A DNA stretch of 64,000 nt from Rhodohalobacter sulfatireducens. GTDB taxonomy: Bacteria > Bacteroidota > Rhodothermia > Balneolales > Balneolaceae. The notes under the pieces were generated by a model, which was not told the DNA's origin, ran no database searches, and saw only the letters and a program-made list of their open reading frames with translations. The translations under genes were made by a program, and so were the position numbers. Below, one piece after another: positions 37,708 through 51,015 of this stretch. Each line of letters opens with the position of its first letter. Position 1 is the stretch's first letter. The stretch lies in NCBI RefSeq assembly GCF_022012475.1, contig NZ_JAKLWS010000013.1, positions 57,250 through 121,249 on the forward strand. Direction: 5' to 3'.

Positions 37708-37728
37708 TATATTTGGAACCGATTCCAA
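37708..37728 (+). promoter_or_regulatory. Promoter box with overlapping LacI-type operator
   Basis: TATATTTG (37708-37715) fits the -7 consensus TAnnTTTG. It overlaps TTGGAACCGATTCCAA (37713-37728), a 16-base inverted repeat with the central CG typical of LacI-family operators. It lies 86 bases before nagB and about 150 bases before the divergent kinase. The regulator encoded at 32803 is the natural candidate. Confidence 0.65.
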
Positions 37729-37814
37729 TCATCACTCTTTTCTTTAATGCGTATATTAGAATTTGTAAATATTGATGTCTACATAACAATTATCTGAACT
37801 GAAACGAACGATCA

Positions 37815-39755
37815 ATGGAAAGCTTAGAAAAGAAGTTAAATTCTATTAACAAGCGTCTCACCTATTACGAAAACATTCCAACTGTTATTTATAAAGACAG
37901 TTCTGAGGCCTCCGTGGCAATTGCTCATGAAATTGCATCTCTCATCAAAGATAAAGCTAAAAAAAATGAACATGCTGTATTAGGCCTGGCTACAGGCTCA
38001 ACCCCGGTAGGTGTGTATGATGAACTGGTTCGCCTGCATAAAGAAGAGGGCTTGAGCTTTAAAAACGTGATCACGTTTAATCTTGATGAGTACTACCCAA
38101 TACAGCCTGATTCACTGCAAAGCTATGTTCGCTTTATGCATGAACACCTGTTTGATTCTATTGATATTCCCGAAAATCAGGTTCACATACCGGATGGTAC
38201 GATTCCTGAAGAAGATATTTACGATTATTGCGATCAGTACGAAGCCAAAATTGAGGAAGCCGGGGGAATTGACATTCAGCTCCTTGGGATCGGACGAACC
38301 GGCCATATCGGGTTTAATGAACCGGGTTCACGGCCAGATTCCACAACACGCCTGATTACACTGGATAAAATTACTCGTAAAGACGCAGCGAGCGATTTTT
38401 TTGGTGAAGAATATGTGCCTCGTCGCGCGATAACAATGGGTGTCGGCACCATCATGAAATCCAAAAAAATTATCCTGATGGCATGGGGTGAAGGTAAGGC
38501 AAACATCATAAAAGAATCGGTAGAGGGAGATATCAAAGAGAGTATCCCCGCAACATACCTGCAAGAACATGATAATACTGCCATTGTACTGGATACTGCA
38601 GCATCTGAAAAACTGATGCGTATAAATACACCCTGGCTCCTCTCTTCTTGCAAGTGGGATGACGAACTGGTGAGAAAAGCAGTAGTATGGCTTTGCCAAA
38701 AGCTCGACAAACCAATTTTGAAACTTACGGATGAAAATTACAATGAAAACGGAATGGCCGACCTGATTACCAAACAGGGACCCGCCTATAGTATTAATAT
38801 TAAGGTTTTCAACGAGCTCCAACATACCATTACCGGCTGGCCCGGGGGGAAACCGAATGAAGATGATAAATATCGCCCCGAGCGGAGAGAACCTTTTCCC
38901 AAACGCGCAATCGTATTCAGCCCACACCCCGATGACGATGTTATCTCCATGGGAGGAACACTGATTCGGTTGGTCGATCATGGGCATGAGGTGCACATCG
39001 CTTATCAAACATCGGGAAATATTGCGGTTTTTGATGATGACGTGGTTCGATTTGCGGATTTCGTTCTGGATTACACCGAAGCTTTTGACATGAAAGAACA
39101 GAAAGCTGAAAAGCTGTTCCGAAAAATAAACGACTTCCTGAAGTCCAAAAAACCAGGCCAGGTTGATTCCCCCGAAGTAAAGAAAATCAAAGGGCTCATC
39201 CGACGGGGTGAAGCGAAAGCCGGAGGACGCTATTGCGGGGTTCCGGATGAAAATATGCACTTCATGGAGATGCCGTTTTATGAAACCGGCCGCGTGAAGA
39301 AAAAACCGCTTTCTGATGAAGATATCCAAATTACAGTCGATCTTTTACGAGAGGTGAAACCTCATCAAATATATGCAGCCGGCGACCTTTCTGACCCACA
39401 CGGTACGCATCGCGTATGTCTGAAAGCCATTTTTGAGGCGCTCGAAATTGTAAAAAACGATGATTGGGCGAAAGACTGCTGGGTCTGGCTCTACCGAGGT
39501 GCGTGGCAGGAGTGGGATGTGAACGAAATTGAGATGGCCGTACCATTGAGCCCAATTGAACTAAAACGTAAGCGCAGAGCTATTTTCAAACATCAATCTC
39601 AGAAAGACCGTCCTCTTTTCCCGGGTTCAGATACCCGAGAATTCTGGCAACGTTCCGAAGACCGGAACCGTGGAACTGCCAAAGTGTATGATGATCTTGG
39701 ATTGGCAGAATATGAAGCGATTGAGGGCTTTGTGCGCTATCATTTCCGTGATTGA
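37815..39755 (+). CDS. nagB: Glucosamine-6-phosphate deaminase fused to a PIG-L/LmbE deacetylase-like domain
   Basis: 646 residues; single-domain NagB is ~266. Residues ~1-285 are NagB: ATGSTPVGVYDEL (about 60-72), FNLDEYYP (about 90) and GIGRTGHIGFNEPGS (about 159-173). E. coli NagB has an Asp (D141) just before GHI; here it is Thr. The rest is a PIG-L-like domain with zinc motif SPHPDDDVIS (about 374-383) and a late HGTHR motif (about 532-536). NagB converts GlcN-6-P to fructose-6-P and ammonia; the second domain may remove N-acetyl groups. No nagA is nearby, so one protein may do both steps. The fusion is seen in Bacteroidota relatives. Confidence 0.88.
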   Translation: MESLEKKLNSINKRLTYYENIPTVIYKDSSEASVAIAHEIASLIKDKAKKNEHAVLGLATGSTPVGVYDELVRLHKEEGLSFKNVITFNLDEYYPIQPDSLQSYVRFMHEHLFDSIDIPENQVHIPDGTIPEEDIYDYCDQYEAKIEEAGGIDIQLLGIGRTGHIGFNEPGSRPDSTTRLITLDKITRKDAASDFFGEEYVPRRAITMGVGTIMKSKKIILMAWGEGKANIIKESVEGDIKESIPATYLQEHDNTAIVLDTAASEKLMRINTPWLLSSCKWDDELVRKAVVWLCQKLDKPILKLTDENYNENGMADLITKQGPAYSINIKVFNELQHTITGWPGGKPNEDDKYRPERREPFPKRAIVFSPHPDDDVISMGGTLIRLVDHGHEVHIAYQTSGNIAVFDDDVVRFADFVLDYTEAFDMKEQKAEKLFRKINDFLKSKKPGQVDSPEVKKIKGLIRRGEAKAGGRYCGVPDENMHFMEMPFYETGRVKKKPLSDEDIQITVDLLREVKPHQIYAAGDLSDPHGTHRVCLKAIFEALEIVKNDDWAKDCWVWLYRGAWQEWDVNEIEMAVPLSPIELKRKRRAIFKHQSQKDRPLFPGSDTREFWQRSEDRNRGTAKVYDDLGLAEYEAIEGFVRYHFRD

Positions 39756-39799
39756 AATTGAATAGGCAGTAATTACTTGTAATTAGAATCTGTGGAAAA

Positions 39800-39842
39800 C
39801 TTTGCGTCTTTTCCGGTAATAAAACCGGAGAGAGGCGCAGGG
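39800..39842. repeat. Palindromic intergenic repeat, family E
   Basis: A nested imperfect palindrome: inner TCCGGT (39812-39817) / ACCGGA (39824-39829), with outer TTGCGTCT and AGAGGCGCAG arms. It lies between the convergent nagB and galK genes and may also act as a terminator. Related to the repeat at 16700. Confidence 0.5.
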
Positions 39843-39862
39843 TAACCCATAGAGATTTAGGA

Positions 39863-41053
39863 TTAATTTTCAATCAACCAGAAGGAGCTATTCTGAAAAA
39901 TTTGCTTTGCACCATCACTAATTGAGGCTTTGTATATCTGTAAACCCTCACCGACTTGCTCACTGTACCCTTCTTCTACCGTACTGATAAATTCATCTAC
40001 AAATTCTTCTTTCACAAGGTTGATGGTACAACCGCCGAACCCACCACCCATCATGCGTGAACCAAAGACTCCATCCAATGTTTCTGCGATTGCAACCAGA
40101 GCATCCAGTTCCTTACAGCTCACTTCATAGAGATCTCTGAGGCCATAGTGAGATTTATACATTAACTTTCCGAATGTATCCAAATCATCTTTGGTGAGTG
40201 CTTCGCAGGCGGCTTCAACCCGATTGTTTTCTTCAAGAACGAATTTGCATCGTTGGAAAACAGTGGGATTAAAATCACCCATGTGCTTTTTTAAAGTCGG
40301 TAAGTTCACATCACGCAGGCTTTTAATTTCAGGGTAATATTTTTTCAGGACTTGAACTCCCTCCTCACACTGTTGTCTCCGAATGTTGTATTCAGATGAT
40401 GTCAGCTCCCGATGCACATTCGTATCACAAAGAATGATTTTAATATCCGACCTGCGAAACGGGTAGAGTTCAAATTCAAGAGACCGGCAATCCAGTTTCA
40501 GGGCGTGACCTTCTTTACCATGGATATTCGCGAATTGATCCATAATTCCACATTGCATGCCTACAAAATGATTCTCTGCAGCCTGGCCGATTTTGGCCAT
40601 CTCTGTTTTCGTGATTGACAGATCAAACAGCTTCGACAGTCCCAAAGCAACCCCACCTTCCAGCGCCGCAGATGATGAAAGACCCGCGCCAATGGGTATA
40701 TCTCCTCCAAACACGCAATCAAATCCACCAATTTCATCCCCTCTGGTTTGAAGCTGATCTATAACTCCAAGAATATAATTTGCCCAGTGATGATCACTTT
40801 TCTCAAGATCTCTCTTAAGGGCAACCACATAGCTTTGCTGCATATCGATAGAATGAAGACGGATTTTTTCCGATCCATTCGCAGCGAATCCTAACACTAT
40901 CATTTTATCAATCGCTGCAGGTAAAACAAATCCCATGTTGTAATCAGTATGCTCTCCAATCAGGTTAACCCGACCCGGAGATTGGATTAAAATGGGTTCA
41001 GAATCAAAGTGGCTTTTAAATTTCTTATAAACTCCTTCAAACAAATCTTTCAT
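39863..41053 (-). CDS. galK: Galactokinase
   Basis: 396 residues, normal for GalK (EC 2.7.1.6), which phosphorylates alpha-D-galactose at C1. The galactose signature GRVNLIGEHTDYN (about 26-38), the GHMP ATP-binding motif PIGAGLSSSAALE (about 116-128) and the C-terminal GGGFGGCTINLV (about 333-344) are all present. It follows the sodium/sugar symporter by 27 bases on the minus strand, so uptake and phosphorylation are coupled. galT and galE are not in the window. Confidence 0.96.
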   Translation of the reverse strand: MKDLFEGVYKKFKSHFDSEPILIQSPGRVNLIGEHTDYNMGFVLPAAIDKMIVLGFAANGSEKIRLHSIDMQQSYVVALKRDLEKSDHHWANYILGVIDQLQTRGDEIGGFDCVFGGDIPIGAGLSSSAALEGGVALGLSKLFDLSITKTEMAKIGQAAENHFVGMQCGIMDQFANIHGKEGHALKLDCRSLEFELYPFRRSDIKIILCDTNVHRELTSSEYNIRRQQCEEGVQVLKKYYPEIKSLRDVNLPTLKKHMGDFNPTVFQRCKFVLEENNRVEAACEALTKDDLDTFGKLMYKSHYGLRDLYEVSCKELDALVAIAETLDGVFGSRMMGGGFGGCTINLVKEEFVDEFISTVEEGYSEQVGEGLQIYKASISDGAKQIFQNSSFWLIEN

Positions 41054-41080
41054 AGATGATAAATGAATTAAAAACCCTTT

Positions 41081-42718
41081 TTACCAAAAAGCGGCATAAA
41101 GTATCGCTACTAAAATTAATATTACGTAAGCTCCGATATTAAAAGCGGGGCTTGTTTTAAACATATCAGCTGTTGTATGAATAGCTTTGGGATCTTCATC
41201 GTAGGGATTCGTTGTTAAGCTGACGCCTGCAATAATCACAATGGTACTAATGAGTGTATAAAACATCTGGTCTAAAAATGGAAGCTGCACTGCCGGTGAT
41301 TTTAAAAAGATCGCTATCACTATGGATGCCAGGACTCCGTAGATAGCACCTTTTGAGGTGGTTTTCTTCCAGAATAATCCCATTAAAAATACAGCCAGAA
41401 TACCCGGGCTAACCATACCTGTATATTCCTGGATATATTGAAAAACCTGGGGCACGTTATCGAGTTGAGGTGCCATAAAACCGGCTGTAATCAATGCAAT
41501 CGCAGCCGAAATTCTACCCATATTCACCGTTTGTTTATCTGTTGCATCTTTCCTGATATACGGAAGATAGATATCCATCGTATATATCGTAGCTACGGAA
41601 TTCAGCATCGAGGCCATTGACGATACAATGGCTGCCGCAAGTGCCGCTACGACCAATCCCAAAAAGCCGGGCGTTAAAAATACCTTCATAAGCCACGGAT
41701 AGGAATTGTCGTATTGAATACTTCCATCAGCTCTTGTGAAAACATCAAAAACACCGGGGATTACAGCGGTACCCTCAGGCTGAGTATATAACACATACAC
41801 AATGATACCGGGGATAACGACAATTAAGGGAATAAGTAATTTCAGGAAACCTGCGAAGATAATACCCTTCTGCGATTCCTTAAGTGATTTAGCGGCCAGT
41901 GTCCGCTGAATGATATATTGATTAAATCCCCAGTAATACAGATTAGCTACCCACATTCCGCCGATTAATACGGCAATACCCGGCAGATTGCTGAATTCAG
42001 GATTTGATCGATCCAGTATCATAGTAAATTTTTCTCCGGCTACATCATAGAGATGGGTCAGGCCATTCAAAATTCCGCCTTCGGGAGTAACATTATTAAG
42101 CCCGGCAAAGGTGACTACAAAACCGCCCAAGACAAGTAAACCCACTTGCAATACATCGGTCCATGCTACGGCAGAAAGCCCCCCGTATAGCGAATATGCA
42201 GCAGCAATTGCCGATAACCCGATGAGTGAGTAGATCATGAGGCTTCCGTCGCCCGTACCCATAATGGTATCAAGAGCCAAAGCTCCCAAATAGAGCACAG
42301 TAGTAAGATTTACAAACACAAACAGTGCAATCCAGAAAACCGCTAAAATGGTTTTTAATGTAGTATTAAACCGCTTTTCGACAAATTCCGGAATGGTAAA
42401 TATTTCTTTTTCAATAAAGATGGGAAGAAAGTATTTACCGACAACAATCAGGGTTACCGCCCCCATCCACTCATAAGAAGCGATCGCAAGCCCAACGGCA
42501 AAACCGGAACCCGACATCCCAATTATTTGCTCCGCTGAAATATTAGCTGCAATCAGGGATGCTCCAATGGCCCACCATGGAAGTGATTTTCCAGCCAAAA
42601 AATAATCTGTCGCGTTTTTTTGATGACCTTTTTTATCTCTTGATACCCACAGACCAAGAAAAATAATCATACAGGCATAGGCACAAAAAACAACTGTATC
42701 AATTGTGGAAAATTCCAT
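41081..42718 (-). CDS. Sodium:solute symporter (SGLT-type sugar transporter)
   Basis: 545 residues with about 14 hydrophobic segments, as in SSS-family transporters. The opening motif GKSLPWWAIGASLIAANIS (about 43-61), the GMSGSGFAVGLAIASYEW region and YWGFNQYIIQRTLAAKS are characteristic of the SGLT (glucose/galactose) branch such as vSGLT. It imports galactose or glucose with Na+ across the inner membrane. It is encoded between beta-galactosidase and galactokinase, which points to galactose. A decayed copy of its 5' end lies upstream of the beta-galactosidase gene. Confidence 0.93.
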   Translation of the reverse strand: MEFSTIDTVVFCAYACMIIFLGLWVSRDKKGHQKNATDYFLAGKSLPWWAIGASLIAANISAEQIIGMSGSGFAVGLAIASYEWMGAVTLIVVGKYFLPIFIEKEIFTIPEFVEKRFNTTLKTILAVFWIALFVFVNLTTVLYLGALALDTIMGTGDGSLMIYSLIGLSAIAAAYSLYGGLSAVAWTDVLQVGLLVLGGFVVTFAGLNNVTPEGGILNGLTHLYDVAGEKFTMILDRSNPEFSNLPGIAVLIGGMWVANLYYWGFNQYIIQRTLAAKSLKESQKGIIFAGFLKLLIPLIVVIPGIIVYVLYTQPEGTAVIPGVFDVFTRADGSIQYDNSYPWLMKVFLTPGFLGLVVAALAAAIVSSMASMLNSVATIYTMDIYLPYIRKDATDKQTVNMGRISAAIALITAGFMAPQLDNVPQVFQYIQEYTGMVSPGILAVFLMGLFWKKTTSKGAIYGVLASIVIAIFLKSPAVQLPFLDQMFYTLISTIVIIAGVSLTTNPYDEDPKAIHTTADMFKTSPAFNIGAYVILILVAILYAAFW

Positions 42719-42934
42719 AGTTCAAAAAATTATATTTAGATAACGATTAGTTTTGCATTCATTTTTAGGATTCCAATGTAATATCCATGGACTATTTTTT
42801 GGTGCTGCAGGTTTAATTTTTGAAGAAACCCTTCTTTCAATTGCAGCAAACGATGCATCCGGCCGACCACTTCAGGTTTTTCAGGGTTACCAAATATGAT
42901 TTTTAAATGATTACGGTTCAAATTTTATCATCAA

Positions 42935-46701
<3,767 letters not shown>

Positions 46702-49017
46702 TTAATACTCACGAGAAAAAGAATAGGGGTATGCACTCTCTGTATTGCCTCTATCTTTATTCGGTGAATCTGCCATTTCAAACAAAATGTTTGCGCCATC
46801 CATCAACGTATTAAAATCTAGCCAGTTCTTGTCATAAGCTTCGCCATTTACCTTCAGTGATTCTATATACCTTGTTTCGGCAGAATTGTCCGGGGCATGG
46901 ATCACCACAGCGTTACCGTTTTCAAGCTCAAGAGTTACTTTTTTGAACAATGGTGAGCCAATCACATACTGATCCGTCCCGGGAGCTACCGGATAGAAAC
47001 CCATCGAAGAAAACACATACCAAGCTGAAGTTTGACCATTATCCTCGTCACCTGAATACCCGTCCGGATGCGGAGAATAAAGCTTATCCATTACCTCGCG
47101 GACCCAGTATTGAGTTTTCCAGGGCTGGCCGGCGTAGTTGTATAGGTAGATCATATGCTGAATGGGCTGATTTCCGTGAGCATATTGCCCCATATTTACG
47201 ATCTGCATCTCCCGGATTTCGTGAATAACCTGGCCGTAGTAACTTTCATCAAACTTTGGCGGTAACGTAAATACTGAATCCAGCATCGAAATGAAGGCAT
47301 CTTCGCCGCCCATCAGGTCGATCAATCCCTGGGGATCGTGAAAAACCGACCAGGTATAATGCCAGCTGTTGCCCTCGGTAAAAGCATCTCCCCACTTAAA
47401 TGGATTGAAAGGTTCCTGGAAGCTCCCGTCTTTATTTTTTCCGCGCATCAAATTTGTCTCAGGATCAAACAAATTCCTGTAATTTTGACTTCGATTCGCA
47501 AACAAATCGATCTCTTCCTGTGGACGGTCCAAAGCTTTAGCCAGTTTATAAATTGTAAAATCATCATAGGCATATTCCAACGTACGTGCTGCATTTTCAT
47601 TAATTCCTACATCATAAGGTACATATCCCAATTCATTATAGTAATCAACCCCGGCCCGGCCGACAGATTCAAGGGGTCCTTCATTTTCGGAATTTTTCAG
47701 TATAGCCTCATATAAAGTATCAATATCAAATCCTCGTACTCCCTTCAGGTATGCATCTGCAATAATGGATGCTGAATTTGATCCGATCATCACATTTCGA
47801 TGTCCCGGACTTGCCCACTCCGGCAGCCAACCGCTCTCTTTATAGGTGTTTACCAATCCTTTCATAAATTTCTCATTCATGGATGGATACATCAGGTTGA
47901 AAAAAGGAAAGACCGCCCGAAACGTGTCCCAAAAGCCATTGTCGGTAAACATATATCCGGGTAAAACCTTGCCGTTGTATGGACTATAGTGGACCATATC
48001 CCCTTCTTTGTTGAACTCATAAAATTTGCGGGGAAACAGAAGTGTACGGTACAAACATGAATAGAAAGTTTCCAACTGGTCATCGGTAGCACCTTCCACC
48101 CTCATACGGCTCAGCTCGTTATTCCAGATCTTTTCTCCTTCTGACCGAATCTCATCAAAACTCTTATTACCGATCTCCCGCTCCAGGTTTAATTCAGCTT
48201 GTTCAAGACTGATAAATGAAGAGGCAACATTGATATGAACTAGATCATGCCTCCCCGTTCTAAATCTCACTGCTCCTGCCACATGATTGGCTTCTTTCTC
48301 AAAAGAGTCATAATCAATGGTTCCATCTTCCCAGGTAACAACTTCCTCAAAGGGTCGATCGAACTTGATTACAAAATAGTTTCGGAAGTTTTCCGGAACA
48401 CCACCGCTGTTTTTCGAAGAGTAACCAACAATTTTCTGTTCTTCAGGGATAATTTGAACTCTGGATCCCTCATCCATAGCATCAATAATAACCCAGGAAC
48501 TATCCGATTCCGGAAAAGTGATACGGAACTTAACTGCTCGGTCAGTAGGTGTAAATTCTGCATTCACATCATAATCTGCCAGGTACACCTGATAATAATG
48601 CGGTTGTGCCACTTCTGCTTTATGAGAAAACCAACTTGCCCGCTGCTCCTGTTCAAAGGCAAGCTCGCCAGTAATCGGCATTACAGCAAACTGACCATAG
48701 TCATTCATCCATGGACTTGGCTGATGTGTTTGCTTAAAACCATTAATTTTATAAGCATCATAAGCGTACATCCATCCGCTTCCCATCTCTCCGGTCTGGG
48801 GAGTCCAGAAGTTCATTCCCCAAGGGCGTGCGATAGCCGGGTAGGTGTTACCATTGGATAACAAAAATTCCGAATCCGTTCCCATTAAGGGATTTACATA
48901 TTTAACCAAGTCTTTTTCTGATTGACTTTCCTGGGAATGTATCAATCCGGGCAAAAACAGAATTGCAATAAGCCCTGTAAAAAATATGTTTGCGAAACTA
49001 CTCTTGTAATAGTCCAT
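46702..49017 (-). CDS. GH92 alpha-mannosidase
   Basis: 771 residues with a signal peptide (about 1-28). The two-domain GH92 layout is clear: N-terminal beta domain (VNPLMGTDSEF about 40-50; GNTYPAIARPWGM) and an (alpha/alpha)6 barrel with SAWYVFSSMGFYPV near the end (about 683-696) and GNSWHYTWSVFHD (about 549-561). GH92 enzymes are calcium-dependent exo-alpha-mannosidases acting on N-glycan mannose. It would strip mannose in the periplasm or outside the cell, complementing the GH20 and GH2 enzymes here. No SusC/D partner is seen. Confidence 0.93.
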   Translation of the reverse strand: MDYYKSSFANIFFTGLIAILFLPGLIHSQESQSEKDLVKYVNPLMGTDSEFLLSNGNTYPAIARPWGMNFWTPQTGEMGSGWMYAYDAYKINGFKQTHQPSPWMNDYGQFAVMPITGELAFEQEQRASWFSHKAEVAQPHYYQVYLADYDVNAEFTPTDRAVKFRITFPESDSSWVIIDAMDEGSRVQIIPEEQKIVGYSSKNSGGVPENFRNYFVIKFDRPFEEVVTWEDGTIDYDSFEKEANHVAGAVRFRTGRHDLVHINVASSFISLEQAELNLEREIGNKSFDEIRSEGEKIWNNELSRMRVEGATDDQLETFYSCLYRTLLFPRKFYEFNKEGDMVHYSPYNGKVLPGYMFTDNGFWDTFRAVFPFFNLMYPSMNEKFMKGLVNTYKESGWLPEWASPGHRNVMIGSNSASIIADAYLKGVRGFDIDTLYEAILKNSENEGPLESVGRAGVDYYNELGYVPYDVGINENAARTLEYAYDDFTIYKLAKALDRPQEEIDLFANRSQNYRNLFDPETNLMRGKNKDGSFQEPFNPFKWGDAFTEGNSWHYTWSVFHDPQGLIDLMGGEDAFISMLDSVFTLPPKFDESYYGQVIHEIREMQIVNMGQYAHGNQPIQHMIYLYNYAGQPWKTQYWVREVMDKLYSPHPDGYSGDEDNGQTSAWYVFSSMGFYPVAPGTDQYVIGSPLFKKVTLELENGNAVVIHAPDNSAETRYIESLKVNGEAYDKNWLDFNTLMDGANILFEMADSPNKDRGNTESAYPYSFSREY

Positions 49018-49359
49018 TTTTGAATCCTAAAGTTATTATTGAAACTGTTCTAACAATTTTCAGCTGCTTGTACAGAGTAATGATGATCATCTCTCCTTAA
49101 AATTAATTTAATCAATCTCTGCTACTCATTCCGATCCTTTTTATTCTTTGCAAGAAAGCTTATCACTCCGGGAAGCAATTTGTATGAGACACAGATTTTA
49201 GATTCTCATTATCTGTAAATGGCAATCTGAAGAGAATATCATACATGTTGCCAAAAAACATTTAAAGACACTGTATTATCATTATTGATTTTCAGGAAGC
49301 GGTTTCACAAATTGACCCATCATAGTTTTAATATTGCTAACCAACCAGGAGGCCATACC
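49018..49359. other. Divergent promoter region GH92 / glpK
   Basis: 342 bases without a gene. The 3' end carries CAGGAGG (49346-49352), a strong ribosome binding site 7 bases before the glpK ATG at 49360; this decides that start against the longer frame from 49285. No palindromic operator or -7 box was recognised. Confidence 0.5.
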
Positions 49360-50870
49360 ATGGCAAAGCAGTTTATTTTAGCTCTCGACCAGGGAACCAC
49401 ATCTTCAAGAGCCATTATTTTTAATCAGGAAGGCGAAATCATATCCACTGCTCAAAAGGAGTTCAAACAGATCTATCCTAAAGCCGGATGGGTTGAACAC
49501 GACGGTAAGGAGATATGGTCGACCCAGGCCGGGGTTGCTACAGAAGCAATTACCAGCGCTGGGCTTGATGGGTCTAATATTGCCGGAATAGGAATTACAA
49601 ATCAACGCGAAACCACACTGATTTGGGACCGTGAAACAGGCAAACCGGTGTATAATGCCATTGTTTGGCAAGATCGCCGAACATCTGACTTTTGTGATCA
49701 GTTAAAAAGTGAAGGCTATGCCGAAACCATCCAGGATAAAACAGGGCTTGTGATCGACTCCTATTTTTCGGCACAAAGATCAAATGGATTCTCGACAATG
49801 TAGATGGAGCAAGAGAGCGAGCGGAAAATGGAGAGCTGGCCTTTGGAACAATGGATACCTGGCTGATCTGGAATTTTACAAATGGCAAGACACATGTTAC
49901 CGATGTAACGAACGCTTCCCGTACAATGATTTATAACATCACTGAAATGGAGTGGGATCAGGAATTACTTGAGCTGTTAGATATTCCTGAAAGCCTGCTG
50001 CCGGAAGTAAAATCATCAAGCGAAATTTACGCGAATACGAACTCCACTGTCTTGAATGCCGAAGTACCGATTGCAGGCATTGCGGGTGACCAACAGGCAG
50101 CTCTGTTTGGTCAGCGTTGTATTGAAAAAGGGATGGTGAAAAATACCTACGGAACCGGGTGTTTTATGATGATGAATACCGGTGAAAAACCTATCAAATC
50201 AAAAAATAACCTGCTGACAACAGTTGCATGGGAGATTGATGGGAAGGTTGAATACGCTCTCGAGGGAAGTATTTTTATTGCCGGTGCTGTGGTTCAATGG
50301 CTCCGGGATGAGCTTGGGTTGATTCGAAAATCAGCCGATATTGAAAAACTAGCCAAAACCGTAGATGATAATGATGGCGTGTATCTCGTTCCAGCCTTTG
50401 CCGGCCTCGGGGCTCCTCACTGGGATCAACATGCGCGAGGGACAATCGTTGGGTTGACACGCGGTTCAAATTCGGGGCATATTGCACGAGCCGCATTGGA
50501 GGGAATAGCTTACCAGGCGATGGATGTTTTGAAAGCGATGCAATCCGATTCCGGCATCGAGATCAAAGAACTACGCGTTGATGGAGGAGCAACCGCCAAT
50601 AACCTCTTGATGCAGTTCCAGGCCGATATTTTACAAGCACCCGTGATTCGGCCAAAAATTCTCGAAACAACAGCACTCGGAGCTGCCTACCTTGCAGGTC
50701 TCGCTGTTGGATACTGGGAAGATCATCAAGAGATCAATGAACAATGGAAGGAGGATCAACGTTTTGATGCGCAGATGGAAGAAGAAAGGGCTGCAGAATT
50801 GCTTGGAGGTTGGAAGAAAGCTCTGAAAGCCACAAGGGCATGGTCAGAAAAGATGGATTTTGATATGTAA
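49360..50870 (+). pseudogene. glpK: Glycerol kinase with a one-base frameshift
   Basis: Two frames together encode a full GlpK of about 503 residues (EC 2.7.1.30). The first (49360-49803) has [15 protein letters not shown] and WQDRRT, then shifts and stops; the second continues without a gap in homology with IKWILDN, the GTMDTWLIW region, [11 protein letters not shown] and AGLGAPHWD. The break is at 49769-49772: the family reads Y-F-S-G-T-K, and adding one G in the GG run restores it. It is either a real loss of function, a phase-variable G run or a sequencing error. Intact glpD follows, and no glpF is present. Confidence 0.85.
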
Positions 50871-51015
50871 TCACCTTTTCTGGTACAGGTATATTCTTTT
50901 TAGCGATGTCCTGCTTTGATACAATTAACGATAAACTCAGCAGCAGCAAGACAAACAGACCTGCAAAAGATTCCATATTTAAAAGAGAAAAAATTCATTT
51001 ATAAAATTAAGTACT

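Noticed and set aside
42736..42921. 61-residue frame between the symporter and beta-galactosidase genes
   Set aside because: No family, signal or ribosome binding site; lies in an ordinary short gap and may be chance.
49765..49806. Programmed -1 frameshift in glpK
   Set aside because: The TTTTT run gives no proper tandem slippery heptamer, GlpK is not known to use one, and restoring a single G recovers the family sequence exactly.
50734..50976. 80-residue minus-strand frame with a hydrophobic start
   Set aside because: Most of it lies antisense inside the second half of glpK, and the signal-like start alone is weak evidence.
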